Shown here: positions 9,673 through 17,961 of the stretch, one piece after another
How the letters are laid out: every line of letters begins with the position of its first letter
How positions within the stretch are numbered: the stretch's first letter is position 1
Source: Eubacterium aggregans
GTDB lineage: Bacteria > Bacillota > Clostridia > Eubacteriales > Eubacteriaceae
Reading direction: 5' to 3'
Length of the DNA: 64,000 nt
Assembly: GCF_900107815.1 (NCBI RefSeq)
Contig: NZ_FNRK01000012.1
Location: 33,174 to 97,173 of the forward strand
The notes under the pieces: model-generated
The model's input: only the letters and a program-made list of their open reading frames with translations
Told to the model about the DNA's origin: nothing
Database searches by the model: none
Position numbers and translations under genes: made by a program

Positions 9673-11457
9673 TTATTGCTTCTTTTTACGCCAAAACGCA
9701 ACTTTACGGCCATCAATTTCGATTTCGACCTTTTCAAATCCAGCGCGTTCCCGCTCCTGATCTGCCGAGGATTTCACTTTTTCCTCGGACACCTGCTCTT
9801 CTACCTGGCGCACTGCCTGGGTATCGATCCGATTAGTCTGGGACTTGGTTGATACGGTCTCTTCACTAAAACTCGGAGAGCCATCATCCCATTTCTGGGC
9901 CATTTCATCCCGGGTCATCTTCTTCCGCTCTGGCTCTGCCTGAACTCTGGTAACTTCTTCATTTCCCACGGTGGCGGGACCAGTTCCCGTTTTTTTACGA
10001 TTTCGTTTGCGCTGTTGGTTTTCTTCAGCAACCTGATGCCAAATATTCATCATTTCTTCTGTAGATCTGCCAGTACTCACTTGCTCATCTCCCCTGTTAT
10101 TCAATGTTGAGTAAGGGTTCATCTTACGAACCCCTCGCCCACTGCTACTACTGTATGTGCTGCGTTGGACTTCCCTTGGATTCCATTTTGGTGCATCTTG
10201 GATTATGGTATCCGACGCAGCCTCAATCTTGGGAATTTCCTTAGATACCAACTCTTCCGGTTCATCCATCTCAAAGTTCACCGGCTGTCCCACTGGTGTT
10301 TTGACAAAAATAGGCTCTAATTCATCATCCAGACCACCCGATGGAATAATGGGCTTGTTTTCCTCTTCCTTTTGCTTTTCGGCATAGAAGGATTGGGTAA
10401 AAAAGCCTGTCGATGCAGAACTCTTTTCTTCTTTCTTATCCGCTTCGTGATCAATACTCCCTAAATGGTTGAGAGCAGTAAAAACACGGGTATCCGAATC
10501 CTCAGAAGCCTCCTGGGGATTTCCAATGCCATCTAAAGCACTTTGACGGATTTCATCAATCATATCTGGTGTTAATTTTGGTATGATTTCGGTTAAATCA
10601 TCCTCTTCATCTAAAGCCGCATCAAAGTTACTACTTTCCTCAAAGAGATCCGATCCATTCCCGGAAAGGGGTGTCGTTTCCTGCCACATATCACGGGTAT
10701 TGAAGGTCTCTTCTTCAAATAACTCCGGTGAATCTTCTGCAAAAAAATCATCCATTTCGTATTCCTGTGTTCCAAACAAGCGATCATCCATTTCATCTTC
10801 CCCTATTGTATTTCTATTATGTGATGGCGGTAGGATATAATCATCCGTCCCAAATTCCAAATCATTTTCAAAGGGTGACGCAGGAGCCTTCGCACGACTC
10901 ATGGCGTATTGGACCCAGCCAATGAGGCCAACCATAATAATAATGGTCCCAACACTTAACCCGGAAGCCCCGCCATATAAAGAAGTGATCGTTCCAAGGG
11001 CCGGAATACGAAGATAATCCCCCAGAAACCAAAGGGTCGTGGTGGTTTGGTCCATCAGAGTGTAAACGCCGTTCATTCCCTGGGATATCGTCCCTGCTAA
11101 ACCACTGGACAATCCATCAACAATATTCTGGGCAACGGGCATCTTCCCCCCATTGATGAAGATGACAACAAAGTTCGCCGTTGTCCCCACCGCAATAAGG
11201 ATGGTCCAAAAATCGTCTAAGTTAAAGACGAACATAATCAATACGAGGATGTAACTGATAAAATTAACAATGGGCAAGAATGAGTCAATGGCTGAAATAC
11301 CACCGGTGTAATAATAAAGATGCAGCGCGACCTGCAAGATCACTCCAATGAGACCCAATGGCCATAATGAAATTTTCTTCGCCGTAATGCCCTGGATCCT
11401 TCCACCCCGGATGAACCCGATCAACAGTCCGATAATGATTGCAAATAAGATGAACAT
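9673..11457 (-). CDS. DUF5317-family membrane protein with ~400-residue charged tail
   Basis: Residues 1-190 hold about five transmembrane helices with the NGGKMPV motif at 102-108 and a GDYLRIP motif near 147, both hallmarks of the DUF5317 family, which normally ends here at about 180-200 residues. In this protein a further 400 residues follow: a strongly acidic, low-complexity stretch rich in Glu, Asp and Ser (about 200-330), then mixed-charge segments and a basic end, FWRKKKQ. The tail should be cytoplasmic and largely disordered. It lies between hpf and secA, each with its own terminator. Function is unknown; the extra tail suggests a scaffold or docking role, which is inference only. Confidence 0.75.
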   Translation of the reverse strand: MFILFAIIIGLLIGFIRGGRIQGITAKKISLWPLGLIGVILQVALHLYYYTGGISAIDSFLPIVNFISYILVLIMFVFNLDDFWTILIAVGTTANFVVIFINGGKMPVAQNIVDGLSSGLAGTISQGMNGVYTLMDQTTTTLWFLGDYLRIPALGTITSLYGGASGLSVGTIIIMVGLIGWVQYAMSRAKAPASPFENDLEFGTDDYILPPSHNRNTIGEDEMDDRLFGTQEYEMDDFFAEDSPELFEEETFNTRDMWQETTPLSGNGSDLFEESSNFDAALDEEDDLTEIIPKLTPDMIDEIRQSALDGIGNPQEASEDSDTRVFTALNHLGSIDHEADKKEEKSSASTGFFTQSFYAEKQKEEENKPIIPSGGLDDELEPIFVKTPVGQPVNFEMDEPEELVSKEIPKIEAASDTIIQDAPKWNPREVQRSTYSSSSGRGVRKMNPYSTLNNRGDEQVSTGRSTEEMMNIWHQVAEENQQRKRNRKKTGTGPATVGNEEVTRVQAEPERKKMTRDEMAQKWDDGSPSFSEETVSTKSQTNRIDTQAVRQVEEQVSEEKVKSSADQERERAGFEKVEIEIDGRKVAFWRKKKQ

Positions 11458-11572
11458 AATTTACCCCATTCTTCAGAGAAGAAGATGAAATTTGCATCGT
11501 CTCTCTATTTTTCAGTATTTCGTTTCCTTAATGTATCAGAATAATTTTAAATCAAATGCCTGTCCATGTCAA

Positions 11573-11612
11573 CAAAACACCCGCTAAAAGGCGAATTTTA
11601 ACGGGTGTTTCC
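11573..11612 (-). terminator. Terminator of hpf
   Basis: AACACCCG and CGGGTGTT form the base of a hairpin that is extended by TAAAA/TTTTA pairing inside. It sits about 45 nt downstream of the hpf stop, with T residues on the minus strand. Confidence 0.8.
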
Positions 11613-11655
11613 AGTCATTTTAAATTATTTCAGATAGACTTAAACTAAATTCTGC

Positions 11656-12189
11656 TTATGCAATCGGCTCAATCAGGCCGAAGTTTCCATCTTTACGCAT
11701 ATACACAACATTGACATCCTCTGTCTCCGCATTAAGGAAAACAAAGAAATCATGGCCAAGGAGTTCCATCTGCATGGTTGCTTCCTCCACAGACATCGGC
11801 TTTACTGCGAATTTTTTTGTACGAACAACCTTTGGCGCAGACTGTTCATAACTCTCGTCCACCTCTAATTCATCAAAATTGAACTTTGTCGGTTCATTGG
11901 CATAACGTTTTTGTAGTTTTGTTTTATGCTTTCTGAGCTGCCCCTCCAGTTTATCCACGACTTCTTCAATGGCGCCCATCATATCTTCTCCCCGTTCCTC
12001 AGCCCGGAGGATGGTTTTGCCCATTGGAATGGTGACCTCTAACATCTGGTCATTCCGCTCTTTGCTAAAAGTGGCATACACCTCAGTGTCTTGACCGAAG
12101 TACCGGTCAAATTTGTCGAACTTCTTTTTAAGCGCCTCTTTTAAACCTTCTGATACATGCATATTTTTGCCATAAATTGTGAATTTCAT
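11656..12189 (-). CDS. hpf: Ribosome hibernation promoting factor, long form (HPF/RaiA)
   Basis: Long HPF binds the decoding centre of idle 30S subunits and dimerises 70S ribosomes into inactive 100S particles. The 177-residue protein has the beta-alpha-beta-beta-beta-alpha HPF domain at 1-100 (MKFTIYGKNM opening, RAEERGEDM and the basic KHKTKLQKR helix) and the C-terminal dimerisation domain at about 120-175 (KPMSVEEA, ELLGHDFFVFLN). This is the length of the Gram-positive long form. ATG at 12189 follows AAAGGAG by eight bases. A TATAAT at 12260-12255 gives it its own promoter, downstream of the structured RNA at 12334-12569. Confidence 0.96.
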   Translation of the reverse strand: MKFTIYGKNMHVSEGLKEALKKKFDKFDRYFGQDTEVYATFSKERNDQMLEVTIPMGKTILRAEERGEDMMGAIEEVVDKLEGQLRKHKTKLQKRYANEPTKFNFDELEVDESYEQSAPKVVRTKKFAVKPMSVEEATMQMELLGHDFFVFLNAETEDVNVVYMRKDGNFGLIEPIA

Positions 12190-12254
12190 AGTAGATACTC
12201 CTTTCAAAAGGTCTTACCCCGATGGCAACGCTTTCTCCATCAGATTATGCTTTG

Positions 12255-12283
12255 ATTATAGCATATTACCTTAAAAAAAGCAC
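12255..12283 (-). promoter_or_regulatory. hpf promoter
   Basis: TATAAT at 12260-12255 (minus strand) with a weak -35 GTGCTT 17 bp upstream. It begins after the terminator of the upstream RNA gene, so hpf is probably expressed independently of that RNA. Confidence 0.55.
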
Positions 12284-12333
12284 GGGTTTGTTTTCTTCCT
12301 TCCTCTATTTTTCTGTTCATTTCATTTAAGTGC

Positions 12334-12569
12334 AAAAAAAGAGCTGCGCACTTTTTAGTGCGACAGCCCCATCCCGTCTGACCTGGTTTTTTCCCCCACA
12401 CCCGCCAGCTGGAAGTTTAGCTCTGTGTTCAACATCACAACTCCTTCTCTCGATTGCTCGGCTGGACTTACATCTAGGCCGCACTATGATCAGCCTCCAC
12501 ATTTTGGGTGGCCTTACGTGGATCGTTTTGCCTGCGACTGGCATCGACTTTCAACCACAGACCCGGGAT
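12334..12569 (-). ncRNA. Structured RNA gene upstream of hpf, probable raiA RNA motif
   Basis: A ~236-nt transcription unit without a protein-coding frame. It has a consensus promoter upstream and ends in a 12-bp hairpin (GGGCTG, bulge, CGCACT with AGTGCG CAGCTC) plus seven T. Its 5' end (ATCCCG..TCTG) pairs with sequence just before the terminator (CAGACGGGAT), giving a long-range closing helix, and internal GC-rich hairpins fill the body. Position is diagnostic: the raiA motif is a conserved RNA of unknown mechanism found directly upstream of raiA/hpf genes in Firmicutes and Actinobacteria. It does not resemble tmRNA, RNase P, SRP or 6S RNA, and 6S and SRP RNA lie elsewhere in this window. 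RNA gene status is very likely; the raiA assignment is by location and size. Confidence 0.75.
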
Positions 12570-12575
12570 ACTCTC

Positions 12576-12604
12576 ATTATATTGAATGGCTTTCCAAGTG
12601 TCAA
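12576..12604 (-). promoter_or_regulatory. Consensus sigma-A promoter of the raiA-type RNA
   Basis: Perfect TTGACA (12604-12599) and TATAAT (12581-12576) with a 17-bp spacer. The -35 overlaps the last bases of the cdaR coding region. Start is predicted near 12569. Confidence 0.9.
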
Positions 12605-13779
12605 GGTTTGATGGTTACTTTCTTTTTTACTTTTTTCTGGTATCCCTTAAAATAATGTTGAATAAGAAGGCGCATCAGTATAATATGATCCGGTGAATTT
12701 TTAAAATGAAGTCCCATGGCCTGACAAAGCTTATTTTTCCGGAATAAGACCGTATTCTTATGGACAAAAAGCTGTTCCGCGGTCTTTTGAATATTATCAT
12801 TTTCCAGAAGATAGGCCATGGTAATCATGGCATCCTCCATTCCATGGTTAAATGCCTTTTTAATACGTCCTAGGTAGGCATCTAACACTTCTTCTTTGTA
12901 GATTTGCGATAAGGATTCATAAAAAACTGCCGTCAACTCACGATGCGTAAAGTAAATCTCCTTTTGGGGGCAAATGAAAGGAGTTTTCATAAGCGTCAGT
13001 GCATCGTCAAAGGATTGACGGTATCCCGAAATCCCCGGATAATGATTCCCCACATAAAGCTTGATGGGGTCCGAGTACTGCCCATTATAACATTCTTTGA
13101 TCCCTTCTAAATAACGCTGAACCTCCCCCTCGATGGTCCAGGGTTCTACCCCTGTGATGGTTTTAAAAACAAGGATACCACCGCCTTTAAGCACTTGGGA
13201 AATATCCTGCTTGGTATGGCTTCCACTGCTTTTAATAAGACTTAAAAACATCTCGTCTGACAATGTTGGCAGGGGGCAAAAAACACAAGCAATGCGTTCC
13301 AGACCCATATCGTAAGCCATCCGCTTCCCCAGGGCAATAATCTCTCCCTCTGAAATATGGGGTGTTTCATTAAGCAATGCTGTGATAAAGAAATCCTTCT
13401 CGTTAATGTGCTGATAAAAACGGCGCATGGATTCATCCTGGCTAAGGATCAGTTCCGCACTCATTTTAACCAGCTTCCCGATATTTCGAACACACTCCGG
13501 GTCCCCGGTGATGCCCACCACACCGATAACCTGCTTACGGCTGTCTAAAATCGGCAGATTAATCCCTTCTCTCACTCCCTGGAGGGCACTGGCCTGGTCT
13601 GCTGTTACCTCCAGCACCCGGCCACAACGAATAACCTCCAGGGCCGTTTCATGAAAGCTACCCAGGCGATCCTTGCTACCACTGCCGATGATCACACCCT
13701 CAGCGTTCATGACATTAATATTATACCCCAGGCCGCTCATGACCTCATCCGCTATTTTTTGTGCAATTCGCTGATCCAA
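12601..13779 (-). CDS. cdaR: CdaR-family transcriptional regulator (sugar diacid/glycerate utilisation)
   Basis: A 392-residue regulator with an N-terminal sugar-diacid recognition domain (about 1-135, including GINLPILDSRKQVIGVVGIT) and a C-terminal PucR-type helix-turn-helix (about 330-385, KTAEQLFVHKNTVLFRKNK). CdaR proteins activate genes for galactarate, glucarate or glycerate breakdown when bound to a diacid or glycerate. It lies 19 bp downstream of a glycerate kinase gene in the same direction, the common pairing, which points to control of glycerate use. Start is TTG at 13779 with GGGGGAT just upstream. Its stop codon overlaps the -35 of the RNA gene downstream. Confidence 0.9.
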   Translation of the reverse strand: MDQRIAQKIADEVMSGLGYNINVMNAEGVIIGSGSKDRLGSFHETALEVIRCGRVLEVTADQASALQGVREGINLPILDSRKQVIGVVGITGDPECVRNIGKLVKMSAELILSQDESMRRFYQHINEKDFFITALLNETPHISEGEIIALGKRMAYDMGLERIACVFCPLPTLSDEMFLSLIKSSGSHTKQDISQVLKGGGILVFKTITGVEPWTIEGEVQRYLEGIKECYNGQYSDPIKLYVGNHYPGISGYRQSFDDALTLMKTPFICPQKEIYFTHRELTAVFYESLSQIYKEEVLDAYLGRIKKAFNHGMEDAMITMAYLLENDNIQKTAEQLFVHKNTVLFRKNKLCQAMGLHFKNSPDHIILMRLLIQHYFKGYQKKVKKKVTIKP

Positions 13780-13797
13780 GATATCCCCCGATTCCTC

Positions 13798-14919
13798 TTA
13801 CATCATTATTAGTGCCAGGATATTCCTGGCCGCCCGACGCAGATTATCCCCGGCATGGGTTATCTGCCATTCAAGTCCCTGGGTATTTGTACAGGTTGGA
13901 AAGGCCGCCGTAAGGCCAATCTCGTACAGGGCCTCAATCCCAGGCTCCACAGCACCAGAAAGGGCAATAACCGGTATTCCCTGGGCTTTGCCGCGTTTGG
14001 CCACACCAGAAACGACCTTCCCCATGGCACTTTGAGCATCCGTTCGTCCTTCCCCCGTAATAATATACTGGCTGCCTGCAATGCATCCATCAAAATCCAG
14101 AACATCCAGAATGATATCCAGTCCCCCTCTAAGAACCGCCCCCTCCAGAGCGTAAAGGGGAAGGGATATCCCCCCAGCAGCCCCCATTCCTTTAATACTC
14201 TGTCCTTCGCCTTGAACCAACCCTTCGATCATTTGGCTAAAATGAGCTAATCCCCGGTCCAGATGATCAATCATTTCTGGGTCCGCCCCCTTCTGTGGCC
14301 CAAAGACAGCGGCTGCACCCCGTGGCCCACACAGGGGATTATCCACATCGCAGGCGATGGTGATGGGGACTTCGGACAAGGCTTTGGGCAAGCTTCCCTC
14401 AATACCTGCAACACGCATTAAATCAGCGCCGCAGCCTTTGAGTCTGTTGCCTTGACCATCCACAAACCGTAAACCCAGAGCGCTGGCCATCCCCATTCCC
14501 CCGTCAATGGTCGCACTCCCGCCAATCCCCATAATAATCTGTCGGCAGCCCCGCTTTAACGCATCTAAAATCAGCTCGCCGGTGCCATAGGAACTCGTCA
14601 GCATGGGGTTTAACTCCTCCGGAGCCAACAAGGGCAAACCAGAGGCCGCAGCCATTTCGATTATAGCCGTACCCTCAGGGGTCATCATATACCGTGCTGT
14701 CACAGACCGCCCTATGGGATCCTGTACCTGACAGGGGAATATCTCCCCCCCCAAAGCCTGTCCCAGACAGTCCAACAAGCCTTCGCCCCCATCGGACAGT
14801 GGCATACTGACCACCTCAATCTCCCCATTTACTCCATGGATTTCTTCGGTCAGAATATGACAAACCTCTGCCGCAGACAAGGACCCCTTGTAAGAGTCCG
14901 GTGCCAATACAATTTTCAT
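13798..14919 (-). CDS. glxK: Glycerate kinase (GlxK/GarK family)
   Basis: Phosphorylates D-glycerate, feeding it into lower glycolysis as 2- or 3-phosphoglycerate depending on subtype. The 373-residue length is normal. It opens MKIVLAPDSYKGSL, with the family's APDSFKGS motif, and has MPLSDGGEG near residue 45, MGIGGSATIDGGMGMA near 130 and ITGEGRTDAQS near 295. ATG at 14919 has GGGAGG seven bases upstream; an upstream in-frame extension lacks a ribosome site. It heads a two-gene unit with cdaR. Confidence 0.95.
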   Translation of the reverse strand: MKIVLAPDSYKGSLSAAEVCHILTEEIHGVNGEIEVVSMPLSDGGEGLLDCLGQALGGEIFPCQVQDPIGRSVTARYMMTPEGTAIIEMAAASGLPLLAPEELNPMLTSSYGTGELILDALKRGCRQIIMGIGGSATIDGGMGMASALGLRFVDGQGNRLKGCGADLMRVAGIEGSLPKALSEVPITIACDVDNPLCGPRGAAAVFGPQKGADPEMIDHLDRGLAHFSQMIEGLVQGEGQSIKGMGAAGGISLPLYALEGAVLRGGLDIILDVLDFDGCIAGSQYIITGEGRTDAQSAMGKVVSGVAKRGKAQGIPVIALSGAVEPGIEALYEIGLTAAFPTCTNTQGLEWQITHAGDNLRRAARNILALIMM

Positions 14920-15054
14920 TGGAAACCTCCCTTCTTTTTCTACCCCCTCCACCTTTATGATGGAAGAGGCAGACACAGCGCTTTTCCTTACCCATACCTA
15001 TACTTCTAAACTGAAGCGCACTCTCGTGAAGGGTTCCCCTCTGCAACCATATCT

Positions 15055-15864
15055 CTAAGCCTTTACAAACTCCAGAAGTGTCGCATTAAATTTATCCGGC
15101 TCTTCCCAGAACAGCATATGCCCGGAATTTTCAAAGAAAACCGTCTTTGCCCCTGGAATATTCTCTCCAACCCAGGCACTTCCCTGCCAATCGAACACCT
15201 TACTCTTGCGGGCGACACAAACCAGGGTGGGAATATCGATTTTCGGAATGAAATCCCGCCAATCCAGATTCGTATGGTCCCGCATAATTTCGATACGGAC
15301 CTTGGGAGGACATTTGGAAATTTCATCCGCTAGGGTGGTTACCTCTTCTTCCGTGGGATCATGATTGAGGCATCCGAAAACTAAACCCTCTGCATTTTCC
15401 CGGGGTGCAAACTCAATGGCGCAGCAGGTGCGAATAAACATCTCCACATCGTAGCAGCCATTTTGTCCCCAGACCCAATCGGGCCCAGTGTACTGGAGGG
15501 GTGCCTGGTCCACGCAAACCAGCTTACCGACGCGATGTTTACCAAATAATTCCAGGTAGCTCCAAAGGATAGCCGCCCCCATGGACCACCCCAAAACCGT
15601 TACATCCTCAACATCCAGATGATCCAGCAGGTTTTTAACATCCATGGCATAACGGGCAATTCGGTGGCTTGTTAATGTTTTTTCAGACTCACCATGTCCC
15701 CGGAAATCCATAAGGATGACCTGACAATCCTTTGCCAGCACATCACTGTTGTGATCAAAAAACCGAGTGGTACAGGTCCAACCGGGTAGCATTAATAATG
15801 GCTTTCCCTCCCCTTTTACCTCATAATACAGTGATACACCATCATTGGTCTTAAATACAGCCAT
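15055..15864 (-). CDS. Alpha/beta-fold hydrolase
   Basis: A 269-residue cytosolic hydrolase. The nucleophile elbow is GWSMGA with Ser94, the oxyanion region has LPGWTC at 26-31, DFRGHGES lies at 53-60, and the catalytic His is in NSGHML (His249). An Asp near residue 222 is a possible third member of the triad. Relatives include esterases, haloperoxidase-like and C-C hydrolases; the substrate is unknown. ATG at 15864 follows GAGGAGG. It stands alone in its own transcript. Confidence 0.85.
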   Translation of the reverse strand: MAVFKTNDGVSLYYEVKGEGKPLLMLPGWTCTTRFFDHNSDVLAKDCQVILMDFRGHGESEKTLTSHRIARYAMDVKNLLDHLDVEDVTVLGWSMGAAILWSYLELFGKHRVGKLVCVDQAPLQYTGPDWVWGQNGCYDVEMFIRTCCAIEFAPRENAEGLVFGCLNHDPTEEEVTTLADEISKCPPKVRIEIMRDHTNLDWRDFIPKIDIPTLVCVARKSKVFDWQGSAWVGENIPGAKTVFFENSGHMLFWEEPDKFNATLLEFVKA

Positions 15865-15992
15865 AATATGACCTCCTCTTATTGATAACCCTATTGTAAT
15901 CCGATTCCATCCTTATTACAATGGTCCAGGGAGACAAACTTTTTTATGTGTATTGTGTGAAAGCACAATACTAAAGGTATCCGATTCCAACC

Positions 15993-16031
15993 AAAAACCC
16001 CCGATTTCTGATTACGGAAATCGGGGGTTTA
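15993..16031 (-). terminator. Terminator of the 55-residue gene
   Basis: A perfect 13-bp inverted repeat (AAACCCCCGATTT with its complement) and a 10-nt loop, followed by T-rich sequence on the minus strand. Confidence 0.85.
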
Positions 16032-16052
16032 ATTCTGCTTCTGTTATTTATG

Positions 16053-16220
16053 TCATTTGAGCTTTTCAACTTCATCGATGGACAGACCGGTGATTTTGGC
16101 TATCTCTGCTACTGGATAATCACGATCAATCATTTTGTTCGCAATTTTAGCACAGGCGTCCATTTCATTCTCATGGAACACAATACCGTCGGTGCTTTCT
16201 ATTTGTTTACTGAACAGCAT
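16053..16220 (-). CDS. Small 55-residue protein resembling the C-terminus of Rpn/PD-(D/E)XK transposase-like nucleases
   Basis: The frame MLFSKQIEST ... ends with a short helix-turn-helix-like segment, EIAKITGLSIDEVEKL. This ending is typical of the last 20-25 residues of Rpn-family recombination-promoting nucleases, where the rest of the protein is a 250-300-residue nuclease. Here the nuclease is absent. ATG at 16220 has AAGGAG eight bases upstream, and a perfect terminator follows, so the short gene is probably expressed. It could be a remnant of a decayed mobile gene or a stand-alone small DNA-binding protein. No function can be given. Confidence 0.55.
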   Translation of the reverse strand: MLFSKQIESTDGIVFHENEMDACAKIANKMIDRDYPVAEIAKITGLSIDEVEKLK

Positions 16221-16387
16221 ATGATTATCTCCTTTCAGCTTCCGCTCATAATTGTCACGCATTGAAAAAGTACATCTTCAATATATAACGCACTTATTAT
16301 ACATTATATTGAAATTATTTCAATAGTTCAACGCTTTCAAAAGATGTTTCCTTAAATTCTTCAAAGCTTTTTGCGGTATTTTGGAGG

Positions 16388-17734
16388 TTATTCCCCTTCG
16401 ATTATGCCAATCATCAATGCATTTTCAACCCGTCTTCGCTCAATTTCACAGGCCACATGATAGGGCTTCATGACCGTCTGATTAAAATTATAGGCATTGG
16501 CATGGCAACCCCCGCCACAAATAAATCGGCACCAGCACTGGGAGCAATCATCCTTTTCCAGCAGATTGGCCTTTGCAAATTCCCCTTTGATTTGAGGGTT
16601 CGTAATGCCCACATCCACGGACCCCATCTTAAAGGCGGTGTTTCCCACAAACTGATGGCAGGGATAGATATCCCCTTCCGGTGTAACCGCCACGTAGTCC
16701 CGTCCGGCCCCACAGCCAGAAAGGCGTTTATAGACACAGGGTCCGCCATCCAGCTCCACGTTGAAGTGGAAGAAATTGTAATGAAGCCCATGCTTTTCCC
16801 GATCCAGGTAATCCAGGGCCAATTGATCGTATTCTGCTAAAATAGCGGGCAAATCTTCTTCCAGCAGGGCATAGGGCTTGGTTTCATCGGTAACCACAGG
16901 CTCCACAGAGATGCTCCCAAAACCTTCCCTGGCCAGGAAATCCACGTCCTTGGCAAAATCCAGGTTATACTTGGTGTAGGTCCCCCGGACGTAGTAGTCC
17001 TTCTTTCCCTCCCGCATGGCAGCCATCTTCTTAATATCGTCGATGATGAGCCCATAGGAGCCTTTATCGTTGACGGTGCGCCGCATCCGGTCATTGACTT
17101 CCTTCCGACCATCCAGACTTAGGACGATATTGTCCATGTTATCGTCCAACCACTGCCTATTGTCGTCATTTAATAAAACGCCATTGGTTGTCATGGTGAA
17201 GTTAAAGTGCTTATGATGGGCTTCTTCCAGTCCTCTGGCATAGTCCACCAAGTCCTTGACAACCTGTAAATTCATAAGGGGCTCTCCCCCAAAGAAATCC
17301 ACTTCCAAATTGACCCGATCCTTGGAGGCTTCGACAATGAAGTCGATGGCTTTTTTACCAACTTCCAGGGACATCAGGCATTTTTCACCATTAAAGTCTC
17401 CCTGGGAAGCAAAGCAATAATTACATTTTAAATTGCAGTCATGAGTGACATGGAGGCACAGTGCTTTGATCAAATCATGATTTTTATAAATCTCAGGATC
17501 ATAATCATTTTCGGTGTATAACATCTTCTGGGCAACTAACGCATCCAACTCATCCAAAACCTCTGCCAGGGCATCCTCTGGATATTTTTCCTTTAATCCC
17601 TGGATAATGGTTTCTTTATTTTCTTTTCGGTACCGATCCAATACATCGTAGGTCATTTCGTCCACAGTCAGCAGGGTGCCGCTGTTCACGTCCAGTACGA
17701 TATACAAGCCATTCAAATAAAACTTATGAATCAT
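16388..17734 (-). CDS. scfB: SCIFF peptide maturase, radical SAM/SPASM thioether-forming enzyme
   Basis: This 448-residue enzyme installs thioether cross-links in the SCIFF peptide. Residues 1-75 form the peptide-binding RRE-like domain. The radical SAM [4Fe-4S] motif is CNLKCNYC with Cys100, 104 and 107. FFGGEPLMN follows near 158. The C-terminal SPASM domain contains GCGAGRDYVAV, IYPCHQF and DDCSQCWCRFICGGGC, which hold auxiliary clusters. Its substrate gene lies 85 bp upstream with a hairpin terminator between, so precursor transcripts should outnumber maturase transcripts. The pairing is one of the most conserved RiPP loci in Clostridia, though the role of the product is unknown. Confidence 0.95.
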   Translation of the reverse strand: MIHKFYLNGLYIVLDVNSGTLLTVDEMTYDVLDRYRKENKETIIQGLKEKYPEDALAEVLDELDALVAQKMLYTENDYDPEIYKNHDLIKALCLHVTHDCNLKCNYCFASQGDFNGEKCLMSLEVGKKAIDFIVEASKDRVNLEVDFFGGEPLMNLQVVKDLVDYARGLEEAHHKHFNFTMTTNGVLLNDDNRQWLDDNMDNIVLSLDGRKEVNDRMRRTVNDKGSYGLIIDDIKKMAAMREGKKDYYVRGTYTKYNLDFAKDVDFLAREGFGSISVEPVVTDETKPYALLEEDLPAILAEYDQLALDYLDREKHGLHYNFFHFNVELDGGPCVYKRLSGCGAGRDYVAVTPEGDIYPCHQFVGNTAFKMGSVDVGITNPQIKGEFAKANLLEKDDCSQCWCRFICGGGCHANAYNFNQTVMKPYHVACEIERRRVENALMIGIIEGE

Positions 17735-17773
17735 TTACTCTTTCCATCCTTTCATGTGAAAGAACGTACGACA

Positions 17774-17805
17774 TAAAAAAGCAGCAACTGCGTTGCTGCT
17801 TTTTA
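17774..17805 (-). terminator. Attenuating terminator between scfA and scfB
   Basis: A 12-bp perfect stem (AAAGCAGCAAC with GTTGCTGCTTT) followed by T residues on the minus strand, 15 nt past the scfA stop. Read-through would be needed for scfB unless it has its own promoter, which is not obvious in the remaining 40 bp. Confidence 0.82.
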
Positions 17806-17819
17806 AGCATACTCTTCAA

Positions 17820-17960
17820 TTATTTCTGGTTTTTACATTTCTGATTGCCAACGGTGCAAGAGGTCTTGCAGGCGGATTGACAGGAGGTCTGACATTCGCC
17901 ACAACCCTTATTTTTAGTATCTGCTAAATTACCTTTTTTTACAATAGTTACATGTTTCAT
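17820..17960 (-). CDS. scfA: SCIFF (six-cysteine-in-forty-five) ribosomal peptide precursor
   Basis: A 46-residue peptide, MKHVTIVKKG leader then a core with six cysteines at 20, 23, 27, 31, 35 and 42 (CGECQTSCQSACKTSC). The core matches the near-invariant SCIFF sequence, the substrate of the radical-SAM maturase downstream. AAGGAGG overlaps the end of yajC and ATG is at 17960, one base after the yajC stop, so translation is probably coupled. The conserved yajC-scfA-scfB order beside secretion genes suggests an ancient role linked to the cell envelope or secretion; this is inference. Confidence 0.95.
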   Translation of the reverse strand: MKHVTIVKKGNLADTKNKGCGECQTSCQSACKTSCTVGNQKCKNQK

Positions 17961-17961
17961 C

